A stretch of 64,000 bases of DNA, taken from Desmodesmus armatus. Taxonomy: Eukaryota > Chlorophyta > Chlorophyceae > Sphaeropleales > Scenedesmaceae. Below are positions 41,901 to 54,773 of this stretch, in pieces. Under the pieces are notes generated by a model that worked only from the letters and a program-made list of their open reading frames with translations, was not told the DNA's origin and made no database searches. Position numbers and translations under genes: made by a program. The stretch's first letter is position 1; each line of letters opens with the position of its first letter. Location: the NCBI GenBank assembly GCA_007449985.2, contig VIIQ02000075.1:269501-333500 (forward strand). Reading direction: 5' to 3'.

Positions 41901-44900
41901 GCATCAGCAGTGCCGGTGGCAGCAGCGGCAGGGCTGGCAGCAGTGGTGTGGCATCCTGGCTGTCTAGTGCTGGGGGGCAGCGCAGTGTTGCTGCTGCTGT
42001 GCACAGGGCGGCTGACAGCAGCGGGCTAGTGAGGGCCAATGCCTGGGTGGCAGGGAAGCCAGCTGAAGCCAGCAACCAGGAACAGCACACCCCACAGAAC
42101 AGCTCCAACCACCAGCAGGAGCACAGTGTGCATGCGCAGCAGCAGCAGTGGTCGGCACAGAAAGAGCAGCTGCAGCAGCAGATGAACAGCCTGCATCAAC
42201 AGGTGGTGGCTGACAGCTCAGCAGTCCAGCAGTCCAAGCAGCAGCAGCAGCAGCAGCAGGTGGCTTTAGCAGCCAGGTCAGCTACGCCCATACCGCGGCC
42301 GCGTGCTGCCAAGCTTTGGGACATAGCTGTCAATGACCTAGGGTTTTGCAGGGCATGCCTGAACCGCAGGAGGTGTCAGTTCGGGTGCAGCTGCTGCTGC
42401 AACAAGTTCAGCTGCAGGGTGGTGCTTGCAGGCAGCACAAATATCATCAGCAGCAGGAGGGAGGGGCGACCAGCAGCAGCAGTAGCAGCAGCAATGGTGG
42501 CAGCAATGGCAGCAGCAGCAGCAACAGCAGCAACGGCGGCTGTGGTGACATCAGCTGGAGTGAGCAGGATATTGAGCTGCTGCTGTCAGCTCGTGGGGTG
42601 GACATGGCAGCTGTGGTGGCAGCAGCAGACGCACTGCGTCGCACCGTGTGTGGCGATGTTGTAAGCTATGTTGTTAACCGCAACATCAACTACACCAATG
42701 TGTGCACATATGCCTGCAAGTTCTGCGCCTTCAGCAAGGTGTGTTGTCTGGGTTGGGGCCGGGTTGGGTGTAGCAAAGATGCATGCTGGCGCTGTGGCTG
42801 GTACAATGTGCCTTCCCAACATGCTGAGGCCTGCAACTTCAGCATCAGCCCACAGCCTCACCATCCAACAGTATTGGTGAAGACACTGCAATTCTGTGTG
42901 TTTTGTGTCAAGGTGCAAGAGCAGGTCTTGACAGTGGTTTTCATCACAAGCCTTGTTGCGGCTGTTATGCCCTCCACCACCCCCACTGTTTCAGGGCAAG
43001 TCTTCTGAGGAGCTGCGCGGCTCCCCCTACCTGCTGCCCCTGGCTGAGATCACTCGGCGGACAGCTGAGGCCTGGGACAGAGGGGCAACAGAGGTCTGCT
43101 TGCAAGGGTGAGGCATTTTGCCCCTGGCCTGCACACACTTATGTAGTCGGTTGATTTTAGAATTGGACTCGACGGCGATCACACGCCTGTGCCCTCAGCA
43201 ATCTAGTCGGCTCAGCGGCCAGGGCAGCCGGTGCATGTTTGCTACCACATCTTGTTGCTGGTGCACGGCACTTTGCTTGGGCCTATGCCTTGCAGGCAAT
43301 GTTATGTGGGTTGACTTCCAGTTGCTGTGTTGCTGTGTTGCTGTGCTGTGCGGTGTGGTATCATGTGTGCATCAGTGGCATCCACCCTGACTTCACAGGT
43401 CAGACGTACCTGGACATCCTGGCAGCAGCCAAGGCTGGCGCACCAGACATACACGTACACGCCTTCAGCCCGCTGGAGGTCACACATGTGAGACACACGA
43501 GCAACATGCCATTCACAGCTGCTGCACCACTCCAGCTGCCTTACACAGTCAATGTGCTGGCATCTCAGCTTTGAAACATGTCTTGTGGTCGTACTTAGTT
43601 CGGCACGCTCTTTTCCATTGAGGTTTGCAGCTGCTGCAGCTGGTGGCTGTGCCAGCCTGTGGCTGTTGCTTGTGCTGCAGAGTGACAGCAACCCCTTTGA
43701 CCCCGCCTTGCTACGGTTTCGCTGCTGCAGGGCGCCGCCACCCTGGGTGTGACCCTGAGCGAATACCTGACCCGTCTGAAGGCAGCTGGGCTGGGCAGCC
43801 TGCCAGGCACTGCTGCTGAGGTGCTGGATGATGATGTCAGGGCCCTGCTGTGCCCTGACAAGATCAACACAGCACAGTGGCTGGAGGTGGTGGAGACAGG
43901 TGGGTGGGAGGCACTGTGGCACAAAACATAATATATCAATCTGAAGTGGGTATGAGGGTGGTGTGTTCTCGCTGCAGATGCGGGCAAGGGTGCCTTGCTG
44001 TGTGGCAACTTTGTGGTGATGTCGCACCTCTGTGTGTGCTGTGTTGCTTGGACTGTGCTCAATCTGTCTGTCTGTCTGCCTGCTGCTTGTGTGCTGCAGC
44101 GCACTTCGTGGGGCTGCGCACCACATCCACCATCATGTTCGGCCACATAGACAGCCCTGCAGCGTGGGCCAGGCATTTACTAGCCCTCAGGGACTTGCAG
44201 GTGACTTGGGGTGCGGTGATGGGGGTAGGAGGTGCGGTGAGGGGAGCTGCTGGCTGCCAGTGTAGCAAGCAGCACCACGCGACCTGTAGCAGTAATGCTA
44301 ACAGTGTTTTAGGGCTCATATACCTCATCACAGGCTACTAGCCTGTGTAGTACACATGCAGCAGTACTGTGTGACACAGCAAGGGGTCCAGCTATGCTAC
44401 ACAGCAAGGGGGTGTAGCTGTGCACAGTCCGCAAGCATGGAGCGCATGCATGGTGGCATCCCTTTGGCCTGCCAAGCAGTGTCACAAACAGTGGCTTTGT
44501 ATGTCAGGCAGCCTGGACAAAAGTTGGCAGGCCAAGTACCTGCCTCAGGTTTTGTGTGTGGGTGCATCAGCCAGTTACATTGATGCTGCTTGTCTGCATG
44601 CCTGTTGCTAGGTGCGCACTGGTGGCATCACAGAGTTTGTGCCGCTGCCCTTTGTGCACATGGAGGCACCCATCTACCTGGCTGGTGCTGCTAGGTGGGT
44701 GTTGAGTACACACTGCCAGCCTCAACTGGTGGACGTATCAGGCTTGAGGCTTTTGTTGCACTGGAAGAACCAATGCCAGCCAGTAGAATGCTGGCTGGCA
44801 GTGTGTCTGGTTGTCAGTGTCAGCTGCAGAGCAACTCCCTGTCACGCTTGCGTGCTGCTGCGCAACTGCCACTGTGCCTTTCCCTGATCCATTCGAACCA

Positions 44901-45459
44901 TGCTTTCCAGGCGCGGCCCTACCCTGCGGGAGTGTGTGCTGCTGCATGCTGTGGCACGCCTGGTGCTGCACCCGCACATCACCAACATACAGGCCAGCTG
45001 GGTGAAGATGGGGCCGCAGGCTGCAGGGCAGCTGATGGCAGCTGGGTGCAACGACATGGGGGGCAGCATCATGAACGAGAGCATCACCCGTGCAGCAGGT
45101 AGGGTGGAGCTTGCGAGAGACTTTGGGGAATGGATGCTACTATCCGTATATTTGCATGCAGCATGCATGCATGCTTGCAGAGAGAGTACTAGGTGTATGT
45201 CCATGCAGCAACGCCTGTTGCTCTGCGGCTGGGTGTTGGGTGCAAGCCACTGTGGCACAAGCTCTGAGAACCACCTTTGCTTTGCTGTGCAGGAGCTGCG
45301 TATGGGCAGGAGCTGCCCCCTACCCAGATGGAGGAGATCATCAAAGCTGCTGGGAGGGTACCCAGGCAGAGAACGACCTTGTATGGTGTGCCTCGCACAA
45401 CACAGACTGTGGCCTCTTTCAAGGCTGGCCCCTTGCAGCCTGTTGTGTTACAGAAGTAG
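38928..45459 (+). CDS. 7,8-didemethyl-8-hydroxy-5-deazariboflavin (FO) synthase, fused CofG-CofH
   Basis: Fifteen exons, all phases consistent, 2970 nt, 989 residues: 38928-39227, 39490-39652, 39926-40091, 40299-40459, 40831-40945, 41258-41460, 41718-42259, 42352-42738, 42995-43107, 43376-43487, 43731-43899, 44100-44200, 44612-44694, 44911-45098, 45293-45459. The first ~75 residues look like an organelle transit peptide. CofG half: radical-SAM motif CRDSCGYC at 109-116. CofH half: CTYACKFC at 668-675, then CLQGGIHPDF, LPGTAAEVL, FVGLRTTSTIMFGH and MNESITRAAG. The two radical-SAM domains together make FO from tyrosine and a pyrimidinedione; in algae FO serves as antenna chromophore of class II photolyase. 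A linker of ~190 residues rich in S, A, Q and N separates the halves. Intron 1 is GC-AG (GCAAGC). Confidence 0.93.
44329..44347. repeat. 19-nt perfect palindrome in an FO synthase intron
   Basis: CACAGGCTA-C-TAGCCTGTG, in the intron 44201-44611. Could form a short hairpin; no function assigned. Confidence 0.6.
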
Positions 45460-45478
45460 GAGCCTTTTGCGGTTGAAA

Positions 45479-45483
45479 TGTAA
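45479..45483 (+). terminator. TGTAA polyadenylation signal of FO synthase
   Basis: TGTAA 20 nt after the TAG stop. Confidence 0.6.
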
Positions 45484-45612
45484 TGGTATGTTGTGCCGTA
45501 GGTTGAACGCACCTCGTACACAAGCCTGGAGGATTCCTGGTGGCAGACTTGTGGCTGATGTATCCACAACCACATGTGGCACCAAAAGTGACAGGTGGCG
45601 TAACATGCATGG

Positions 45613-45620
45613 TATATATA
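45613..45620 (+). promoter_or_regulatory. TATA box of the LHC-like gene
   Basis: TATATATA about 150 nt upstream of the start codon, in a 305-bp gap after the FO synthase stop. It is the clearest TATA box in the window, as expected for a strongly expressed antenna gene. Confidence 0.6.
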
Positions 45621-45764
45621 GTCGCAGTTCTCTCAACTTGCTTGCACTTGCTTATCAGCCGAAAACATACATACAACGCCACCACAAACCACTACAACGC
45701 TGTTGTGACCGCTCTTCGGCTCTGCATCCCGCAAGCAAAGTTTACTTTCACAAATACATCAAAC

Positions 45765-47423
45765 ATGATTGCATCAATGCAGCGCGCCAGCCTCCAGAGC
45801 GCTCAGGCCAAGCCTTTCAGGCCTCTGGCAGCAGCTCCACGCGTCAGCGTCAGTAAGCGCCAGCTCAAGGTGTCCGCTGCTGCTCAGGTTGACAAGCCAG
45901 GCGTTGCCAAGGTGTGTATATGTGAATCTTAGCATCTGGGCGCTGCCTGCTTGGTGCACCAGCAGCTGATTCACTTGAGCTGAACAGCAGCAGCTGAAGA
46001 CTCTCCACTGACCTCTGCCTCTGTGCATGCTGCCCCCCTTCTTCCTCTTCCTTCATGCAGTTTGCTGATAGCATCGGCCTCCCTACAGATGAGGGTCTGT
46101 TCGGCTTCAAGCCCTTTGCAGAGACATGGACAGGCCGCCTGGCCATGATGGGCTTTGTGGTGTCCATTGTGGAGGAGGCAATGGGCAACGGTGGCACCCT
46201 GCAGCAGATCGGCATTGACACACCCAGCACCACCGTGCTGGGCCTGCTGCTGGGCCTGGTCGGCACAGCCACTGTGGTGGGCACCGCCAGCACCGCCTAC
46301 AAGCTGTTCGCCCGCAAGATGTCACCCAGCGACATTGCACGGTGAGGCCACCACCTGCCCACTCACTGCACCACACGTTGGTGAGACACTGTGCTTCTGC
46401 TGCACTGACCTAATGCCAGCCTGCATTCACAGCCAGAGCTCACCAGCTATGTATACTGCCTACCTCCATCAGTCAGTGCATGGTGCTGGTACATCCTTGC
46501 TTGCTTCGTCAGCAGGTGCGCGCTAGCTCCTCCTGGATCCTCCCGTCTATGCAGCACAACAATGCGGCGAGTTGATATGTGCTGACATGTGCTCTCCTGC
46601 TGTCCTGCCTCTCCTCGCGCCCCGCTCATTCTTATGCAGGTACAAGAACTTCCTGGGCCTCAACAACCCCAACGACTTCATGGCTGCTGCTGCTGCAATG
46701 AAGAGCAAGGGAGACTTCACCGCTCTGCGTGATGACGCCCAGGCCATTGCTGCAGTGCGCTCTGAGGGCATGGCTGCTGACAAGGTGCTGGCCATCAACA
46801 GCGTGGCTGAGGGAGAGGCTGCTGCAAAGTGAGTGTGGTGGGGTTTGCTGGTTGCACCATTGACAGTACACAATGCATTGTTTGCAGACTGTCTTTGTGG
46901 CTGTTTGTTTATTGTGTCTGGTTTGTTTCGTGGCAATTTCCAAACGTCAGTTGCAGCATTGTTGAACTTGCCCAGCCACCACACTTGATGGAGACAACCC
47001 GTCAGCAGGTTTCCAGTTGTTGTCATGGTGTATGCGTGCTCTTTCTCACTGCTCTTCTGCTGTGCTGCTGCTTTCCCTCCCCGCAGTGCCCTGAAGGCTC
47101 AGGACAGCAGTGTGCTGACCATGTCCAAGGCTGACGAGGCGCAGCAGATTGCCGCCGCTGCTGCTGAGTCCAAGGCTCCTGCAGCACCCGCAGGCCCTGC
47201 AGTGTCCCTGCAAGCCCGCAACGACATCATGGAGCTGGGCATGTTCTCTGCCAATGCAGAGATGCGGTATGCACAGGAGATTGAGCTGCAGAACGGCAGG
47301 GCTGCCATGCTTGGCTTCCTAGCAGCTGTTGTTGTTGAGGCTGCCACAGGCAAGGGCATCTTGATGCAGATCATCATGTGGCTCAAGATTGTTGGCCTGT
47401 TGGGTGCTGCATCAGGCTTCTAA
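45765..47423 (+). CDS. Four-helix LHC-superfamily protein (PsbS/ELIP-like)
   Basis: Four exons: 45765-45911, 46061-46341, 46640-46828, 47087-47423; 954 nt, 317 residues. The N-terminus MIASMQRASLQSAQAKPFRP is a typical algal chloroplast transit peptide. LHC motif 1 is TGRLAMMGFVVSIVEEAMG near residue 73, preceded by LFGFKPFAE; a second helix is VLGLLLGLVGTATVVG. Then comes an Ala-rich loop of ~130 residues. LHC motif 2 is ELQNGRAAMLGFLAAVVVEA near 272, and the last helix IIMWLKIVGLLGAA. Helix order (LHC, plain, LHC, plain) is that of PsbS, with GKGILMQ recalling the PsbS GKGxLAQ loop, but the long central loop is not PsbS-like. It probably sits in the thylakoid membrane and acts in photoprotection. 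Pigment binding is inferred only. Confidence 0.8.
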
Positions 47424-49694
47424 GCTGTCACACAGCTGAGGTCTGTTGTGTGTATATTGCTGCGAGTGAGAGGACAGTGCTATGCGCGTGAGCAGGGCGT
47501 GCTGCTTTCCACTTTACATTGAGTATGTATGTGTTGTGCGTTTGGCGGGGTTCTGTCATCTTGGTTTGGTGCTGTCAGTGCTACCTTGCTCAGCTTATCG
47601 TGTGAGCGTGTGAGGATTCATTTGTGTGAGGGTGCAGCAGTGCTGCTAGTACAGCAGTGCAACTGTGTTTGGGAGGTTGTGCAGTTATCTTTGTGTGCTG
47701 AGTGGGCTATGTGCCTGATGCAGCGTTCGGCGTACAATCTTGTGTGCCGAGTTGGCTATGTGCCTGATGCAGGGCTTGGCATACAATCTTGTGTGCCAAG
47801 TTGTCTATGTGCCTGATGCAGCGTGCGGCACAGAATCAAGAGAGTGTGTGAAGTGTCACCTTGAGTGGGGTGTTGTTTGGGGCAGGAGCTTGAACATGAT
47901 AAGCAGTGCCAGGTTGCTTTGACACAAAAAGAAGTGTATACATGAGTGAGCATTCCGCATGCTATGGTTCTTTTTTGACCAGTCCTGTGTTTGGACCAGC
48001 CACTGCAACATGTGGTTGACAGGTCCATTGAGCGAAGTGTGGTGATGGTGCAAACGCGGTAATGCAGTGACCGTGCCGTGATACTGGAGTTTGTAGTGCT
48101 GCTGTCTGCCATCAGCTACCCACATACCAATGAATTTTCAATGTTCACAGGACCTATCCACATACCGTGCTCATCAAACACAAGCAGCTGCCGATCAATT
48201 TCGGGAGAAGTCAACCTATCTCATCTTCACAACCCAGTCAAACAACGCAGTCAAACAACTGGCAACACCACTGCTGGTCTGCAAGCATGTATCTGTTGCA
48301 TCTATGCCTGATAATTAACAACAACAGCACAAATCACAGCAGCGCCCCATAACAGTGGCGGCCTGTAACATTGAAAGAATCCTTCATGGACAGCAGCCCC
48401 GGTTCCGGGCACTGTCTCACAGCAGCCATGTGTTGCAACATTTGCAAGTGATGGTGTGCATGCAGCCACACTTGCCTTTGCAACCTTCGTTGCTCTCTGA
48501 CCAGAAAATACCCACATGTCCGCAGCAAGCTGGTTTTCAACTGCCCATGAATAATGGCTTACACCATCAGTCAAACCAAGCTGTGTCCATCCAACACAGC
48601 CCAAGGGTCAGGCGCTCCCAGCGTGACTGCAGGCTGCTGGGACAAAAGAAATTCATCATCCAAACTGACACGAGTTTGACCGATATGACTGGTTCCCAAG
48701 TGTGTTTGGCCTCTTGCGAAGCCACCACTTTCCATACCAAACCCACCCCACACATCATGGCGCCGGCGGCACTAGTGTATTGGGAGTGGGCGCCTCCCGT
48801 CGGACCACCCAATCAGGGAGGCAGCCTGCCCAGGTCCAAGACCCTAGGCCAACAGACTGTCGACGTAACCCAAGCACGAGGCAGTTTTTGTCCAAAATCT
48901 AGAGGGAAAAGCAACTAGTATAATATGATGTGGATAAAACATATTCGGCGTGAAACGGCCATACCGTGGCAGTGACAAGGCATGCCAGTGACTCACAGCT
49001 GGCTCCTGAGGGATAAAAAGACTGGGCTGATCACCAGCAGCCATCTGTAGCAGCAAGCATGCTGCCCTCAACAAAGCCCCAGCAATGCAGCCCCAGCAAG
49101 GCCTCCCCACGAGACGTCTTGGATGCACTGGCCATGACCAGATTTTGTGGAAAACTACTTGCGCAAGCAGAACACCAGCGCGTTATTGCGGCTGCCTTTT
49201 GCAGCAGCTAAGTTTGGGGAAAGCACAGCACTCAAAAAGCAATAGCAACCGTGCGTGAGACCGGATCTGACCTCGCCTCCTGGCGCAAACAGGCCTGGCA
49301 GGGCACTCAACACTTTATGCAGCCCCATACAGGCCCAGCGAAAGGCACATTGCGGCGCAGGCTGGGCACAGCCTCCAGGGCCAAGATGTGTCTTGCACTC
49401 AACCATCCAACGTCACAACACTATAATCCAGTCTCAATCATGCTGCCCTTCCCCTCATGCATTGGCATCTGTTGGCATGCTCACTTTTTCGCATGCCTTC
49501 ATTGTCCCTCCACACTGCGGCCTGATTCAGGCTTCAGCCGCCAGTCAGGCTTGCACACCTTGTACTGCTGCAGACCTGGAGCCCGGCTGGGCACACACCT
49601 GTGCAGCACAACAGACAACACACCATTGAATCCTCAATCACACAAACACACACGCCTTGCACCATGTGAGACACTTGCAACAACGTGCTTCTGG
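47424..49694. other. Intergenic between convergent genes
   Basis: No protein-like exon was recognised. It holds the 3' flanks of the LHC-like gene and of the minus-strand oxidase, a 3 x 49-bp tandem repeat (47692-47837), and around 48880-48920 a faint LINE-C-like phrase (CTAGAGGGAAAAGCAAC). Confidence 0.5.
47692..47837 (+). repeat. Tandem repeat, three units of ~49 bp
   Basis: Units begin at 47692, 47741 and 47790 and share GGCTATGTGCCTGATGCAG (third unit: GTCTATG). They lie about 270 bp after the LHC-like stop. Confidence 0.75.
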
Positions 49695-49777
49695 TCATAG
49701 ACTGCATACCGTCTCTGCAGACTCAATGCGCCTGCACGAGGCTCAGGCCCTTGGCTTGTGTTGCATCCCGCATTGAG

Positions 49778-52700
49778 TCAGTTGCTGCATGCCCACCTGT
49801 GTTGCTCTGGGCAGTGCTCATCCGCTTGGCAGTAGCAGTCCTTGTACAGTGCACAGCGGGGGTACAGCGCGTACTCAGGGTTGTTAATGCTCTTCCAGAG
49901 CTCAGGCTCAAAGATGCGGTCCGGGTCGTGCTTTGCCTGCATCTTGCGCGCCACATCCATGGCTGGACCAAAGCGCTCTGCGATGGTGCACTTGGGGTGG
50001 GTGAAGGTTCGCCTGTAGTTTTTGCCTGCGGCACCAGCGGGACAGTCTGAGTGAGCAAGGGACAGACAGGTATCATCTATACTAACAGGCCTTGGTTATG
50101 CATTGTTGACTTTCAGGCCTGGCAGCATGCCGCAAGCTGGCACTGAGGCAAATGCTTTCAACCTGGTATAGGGGTGTTAGGCGATTTCATTGGTGAGGCT
50201 TTGCCTCGGGCCCCCGGCAGTTGGGTTCGCCTGATTGCGCTGTGTGTGGCCAGCCAGTGGGATTACGCCCCCCCCCCCCCTGGTAAAACCAAAAAATGCT
50301 TTCAACACAGCACTAGAGAAGATGTAACAGGATGACACGCTTACCCCAGTGTGGGCGGCCGCCGTACTTGCACCTGCAGCACACACGGCACATATGGAGT
50401 CAATATCCCCCACCACCACTGTGCACTGTGCATTGTTGCCGCACTCGCAATAGGTGTGCATCGGCTGCTGAAAGCCACACTATAGAAAGCCAGCCTTTAG
50501 CCACACACCCATGTTGTACCAAGCTGGAGAGTGTGCACATGCAGGTAGCAAGAATGAACTCAGGCGGAGGGCTGTGTGCGCATATGACTCACAGTGACAC
50601 TTCCTCCAGCAGGTCTGTGACAAACCCGTAGCGCATGGGGTACTTGTGCATCACAGAACGAGACTTGAGCCAGGTACTCTGGACATAGACAGGACGGGTC
50701 CTGGAGTGATAGCAGCAGCAGCAGCAACACAGGAACATGACTACGACCAATACACCAGCACAGCAAAGTTGTATGACCCACCCCTATAGTAGGCTGATGT
50801 CTTTGCCGCACCAACATACCCCTTGTGTCATCAGGAGGGTGGTGCTGCAGCGGTGCAGGGGTACGATAACTGCACTATCACCCTGTGGCCTACCTGTTGT
50901 AGTGCATGCTGAGGTAGTCGGGGCCACCATGTCCAAACCGCAGCCAGATGTAGCCAGGGCCCAAGCACCTCCCCTTGTCAAACTCGGTCGCCCACAGGTC
51001 ATGTGTGAAGATATTCTTGATGTCCTGAGTCCACTCCCTGAACTGGTCAAACTCAATAGACAGGTGCACGTCCTCTGCTGTGCCGTTGTAGGCTTCACCG
51101 TTCCATGCACAGTCATCCCAACACTCCCCTGACAGCATGTTGTTGGTCTTGCCGACAGTGTACAGCACGTCGCTGCCGTCAGGGTTACTGGCCCAGCCCT
51201 TGCCCACAGAGTAACTGGCAACTGTGGGGCACAGCACAGACTCCTGCAGAGGCAAAAGGGTGGCAATCGTGGTGAGCCAGGAGCAGGCGTTGGCAGGCCA
51301 TGTCTTCATGGGCCCTGGTGCAACCCCTCAAGGGTTTTGGCCCTCATGCGCAGAAACATTACATGCGTGCCAGACTTGACAACCCCCTCCCGCTCAACAC
51401 GGGAGTATACAAAAGTGATGCTCGCAAGCGTTCTCCAAGGTGACAGTGCCGTCTGCCACACACTCCACATTACAGCAGGATGTCTGCTAGGCTCAGAAGC
51501 CTCACCCAGCTCCCACCTACCTGATTTTTTTCGGTGAAGACAACGAGGCCGGACCCCCACCGGCTGGACACACACACAACAGTCGAGGCTGCCGGGAGCC
51601 CAAGGTCCAGCCTCACACCGATAAGAGATGCCCAGCACCCTTCTGACTCATGAGGTGCTCAGTGCCCGGACCAAACTCGCACCCACCTGAATGCCTACAA
51701 AGTTGAGCTGGTGGTCAAAGATATCTTCCTGTATGGTCCTGAAGAGTGTGGCCATGTTGGTCTTGCCCTTGTAGTTGGGCAGCAGCGTCATGTAGGCATC
51801 ACTGGCAGGCACCGCTGTGCTGACTGGCTTCAGCATGTAGGCACTGTACAGCTTCATGTCAGGGCGCCAGAACACTAGCATGTGAGGACTGACCTGTTGC
51901 ACACAGTCCAGCAGGCACACGGCAATGGTTGACACCACCTTGGTGATTTCCCCCCTGCAGCGCTGGCAGTGCTAGGAACAAATGTGAAAGCACTAAGGTA
52001 AGCCAGGCACTGACAAGTACATAGGGCAGCTGGCCAGTACATATGCCGTTCCTGCCCCGGAAAGTGCATGCTGCTGCAAGAGTACAGCTTCTCAAGCAGC
52101 TCTGAAGTGTATCTGTGTGCTGCTATTGTAAGGTAGACAAACAAGTCATTGTGATCAAATTGTATGGCATCCAGCTTGCAACACAGTTGTGGGTGTTCAA
52201 CACCCAGTGGGGCACAGTCACCGACTCACCTTGAGCATCTTCTCAATGTCATCCACCATGTTGTCGTCCTTGGATAGGTAGCGTGTGATCAACTTGGTGT
52301 GTGTTGGTGGTGTCAGCTGGATCTCCAACTCAGTGATGAGCCCTATGAGGCCCATGCCCCCACAGAACAGCTTCACCTCCTTACTGTCCCTAGGGCTCTT
52401 CTTGATATCCCCGTTGTGGTCCACCCACGTAAGGCTGATGACCGTATCGCATAAGTTGCTCGTGGCCTGATCACCGCTGCCGTGGCCAGAGGTGGACAGC
52501 ACCCCGGCCACTGTGAGTCCTGCATAGGCAGGGAGGGAGCCAACCTGTATGCTCATGCCAAGGCGGGTGGCCTCTGCTGCAAACTCCCTTAGCTTCATGC
52601 CAGCTTGGATTGTCATGGTGTGTTTGGCTGGGTCATGGGCAACGGTCTTGTTCATCTGGTCCTGCAGGATGCCGACTGAAATGACCTGCTGCTGCTTGGC

Positions 52701-53479
52701 TGAGGCGTTGCTGGGCATTGAGCTGAACTGGTTGGGGCATACGAAGGAGGTGGTGCTGTGGAACAACCTGCACACGGGCAGCAATAGACATGGTCATAGG
52801 GGCAGCAGCCACCAGGATTTGGATCATCGGTGAAATACTAGCAGCACGTGCATGTCGAGGCTTCTTTGCTCGATAGGCAAGGCCTGAGCAGCGTACTAGC
52901 CACTAAGGGTGAGGTTGTAGGTTGGGTCGAGGGGTGTGGCTGCTGTGTCACCTCACCTCCTTGATGCTCGTATTTTCAGCTGCGCTCCCTGAGAGGCTGC
53001 CAGCTGCCTGTAAGCCTTGACAGCATCTGCCACATCCTGTGTTGTTTCAGGCTCAACCAAGTAGTCTGTCTCACAGACAACATAGTGGTAGGCTGCCTTG
53101 TAGCGGGTGCCAACACTTTTTGGCAGTGCTATGTTGGATGCAGCGGCTGCTGCTGCTTCCAGAGAACGGCCTGATGCCAAACAGCCCTGCAGAAGTACAT
53201 GCAGCACCATGACATCACAAGGCATCACAAGAAATGCCAGGGATCTGGATCAGATGAGCATTCATGTTTTTGTTGGTGCACATCAAGCCAAGCACATGGA
53301 TGCAGGCTGCAGCGCAGCAGCTGGAGCTGTGCAGCCCAGCGCTGATTGCAGCCTTGTGCACCGCATCAGCAGAGCGATGCAAGATTCCGAGTACGAACGC
53401 TGAGCTCTTCACTGACCTGAAACACACTTGCTGCTAACCACGTTGCAAGGAACAGGCCAATGCGGCCTGTGCGCGCCAT
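49778..53479 (-). CDS. L-gulonolactone oxidase-like protein (FAD-linked aldonolactone oxidase), copy 1
   Basis: Eight exons: 53479-53417, 53186-52957, 52767-52230, 51893-51687, 51243-50894, 50700-50593, 50373-50345, 50025-49778; 1773 nt, 590 residues. Exon 1 is a signal peptide (MARTGRIGLFLATWLAASVF), so the protein is probably secreted or in the endomembrane system. FAD-binding half: SIQVGSLPAYAGLTVAGVLS, then TSGHGSGDQATSN. The C-terminal ALO domain ends with RPHWGKNYRRTF and the Cys-rich CALYKDCYCQADEHC, as in plant GULLO proteins. It oxidises aldonolactones, possibly towards ascorbate. The stop at 49778 is read through a good donor; an alternative splices 49797 to 49731 (65-nt intron) and ends at 49695, giving a tail closer to copy 2. 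Confidence 0.88.
50163..50293. mobile_element. 131-bp insertion with 13-bp TSD in an intron
   Basis: Flanked by AAATGCTTTCAAC at 50150-50162 and 50294-50306, in the intron 50026-50344. It starts CTGGTATAGGGG and ends with a C tract followed by TGGTAAAACCAAAA. It has hairpin-prone GAGGCTTTGCCTC and no ORF. Possibly a non-autonomous SINE-like or MITE-like element; no class can be fixed. Confidence 0.65.
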
Positions 53480-54725
53480 ATTGGGAGGCAATGTGGAATC
53501 GGCTCGTACCTAACGCAGATACAGACAATCACCACAGATGCGTGAGCTTTTGGTTTCAACGCATATCAACATCGTTTGATGAAGCATAGCTTTGATGGGA
53601 AACGACTCTGCAGTCGACTGCTTGCCTTGAAGGGCGCCTAGATCATCAAGTTGAATTCCTCAAGAACTAATTTCGGCTCACATCTGTTAGTTCGCTGCAA
53701 GGGTGTCAAAGGGTGCCGCGCTGTTGATACATGGGAGGCACACCGGTCAAAGATCCTCGCTTGCTACATGTTAGGCATGCGTAGATCCACAGATACGCCA
53801 CACCTATACAGCCTATATACTCGGAGGTTGTAAACCACAAATGATGATTGGATCATGTACGTGCCCATACACCAGGCTGGCATCTGCATGCATTGCCACT
53901 GTTCATGGCCATGCACATGACCAGGCAGCTGTTCGATTCGAAGCAGTGGGTATTTCATAGGATGCAACAGACTTTGTCAAAGTCAAATGGTGCACCGTCC
54001 GTCCCTTCGCAGATGTCCGCGTTGATATGATTTGCAGATTTGGCGCGGTGCTAGACCACACCCTGCTAGATCACAATCCGGCGATGTCAAAGGTCATCTT
54101 ATAAACGTAAGTAGCTTGATTCAGTCTTATGCATCCGGCTTAATACGTGTATTGGTCAATCCCCGGCTGCCTGATAACAGTGACTAGCAGAACGACATCA
54201 AGAGAAGCTGAATCCTACGCAGAATCGACCAAGAAAGCTTTCACTCAAGAACAGTCTTCTAAATCATCCCTGTCGTCGTCGCAGTTGTCGCTCATCAGCA
54301 ATCGAGCCGAGGGCCAGTCGAAACACGTCCCTTAAATATAGACTGCTGAAAATACTCAAGCGATCAGCTGCAGCAAATCAATAAGCTATTTATATGCCGT
54401 TGTGAGCGACGAAGGTTTCTCCAATGTTTCGACAGAGGCGGTATGCCTGCTGCAGCAAGCTCATTACAGCATTGCTTGTGCTTTCATGGTCTCGTGTTTC
54501 ATGGTGCCAACTCAAGGTGGGGATGCAGGGACAAGACCGGGCAGTTACTGCTGCTGGTCACATGACCAGCTGTTGTGGTGCTGCCTTGGAGCCTCAAAGA
54601 GCAACTGCAAAACATGTTGTGGGCTTCAAACAGAACTTATGAAACTTGGAGTGATAAGGGTCAGGCTCAGCAAGCCTGCTGAACGTGCACAACAAACCCT
54701 GGCCCTGGCCTCCATCTGAGGCAGC

Positions 54726-54768
<43 letters not shown>

Positions 54769-54773
54769 TGCAG
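53480..54773. promoter_or_regulatory. Head-to-head intergenic region of the oxidase pair
   Basis: AT-richer spacer holding the copy 1 promoter and, somewhere, the unplaced first exon and promoter of copy 2. A (CTG)12 tract at 54731-54768 runs straight into the acceptor of the first recognised copy 2 exon. Confidence 0.45.
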
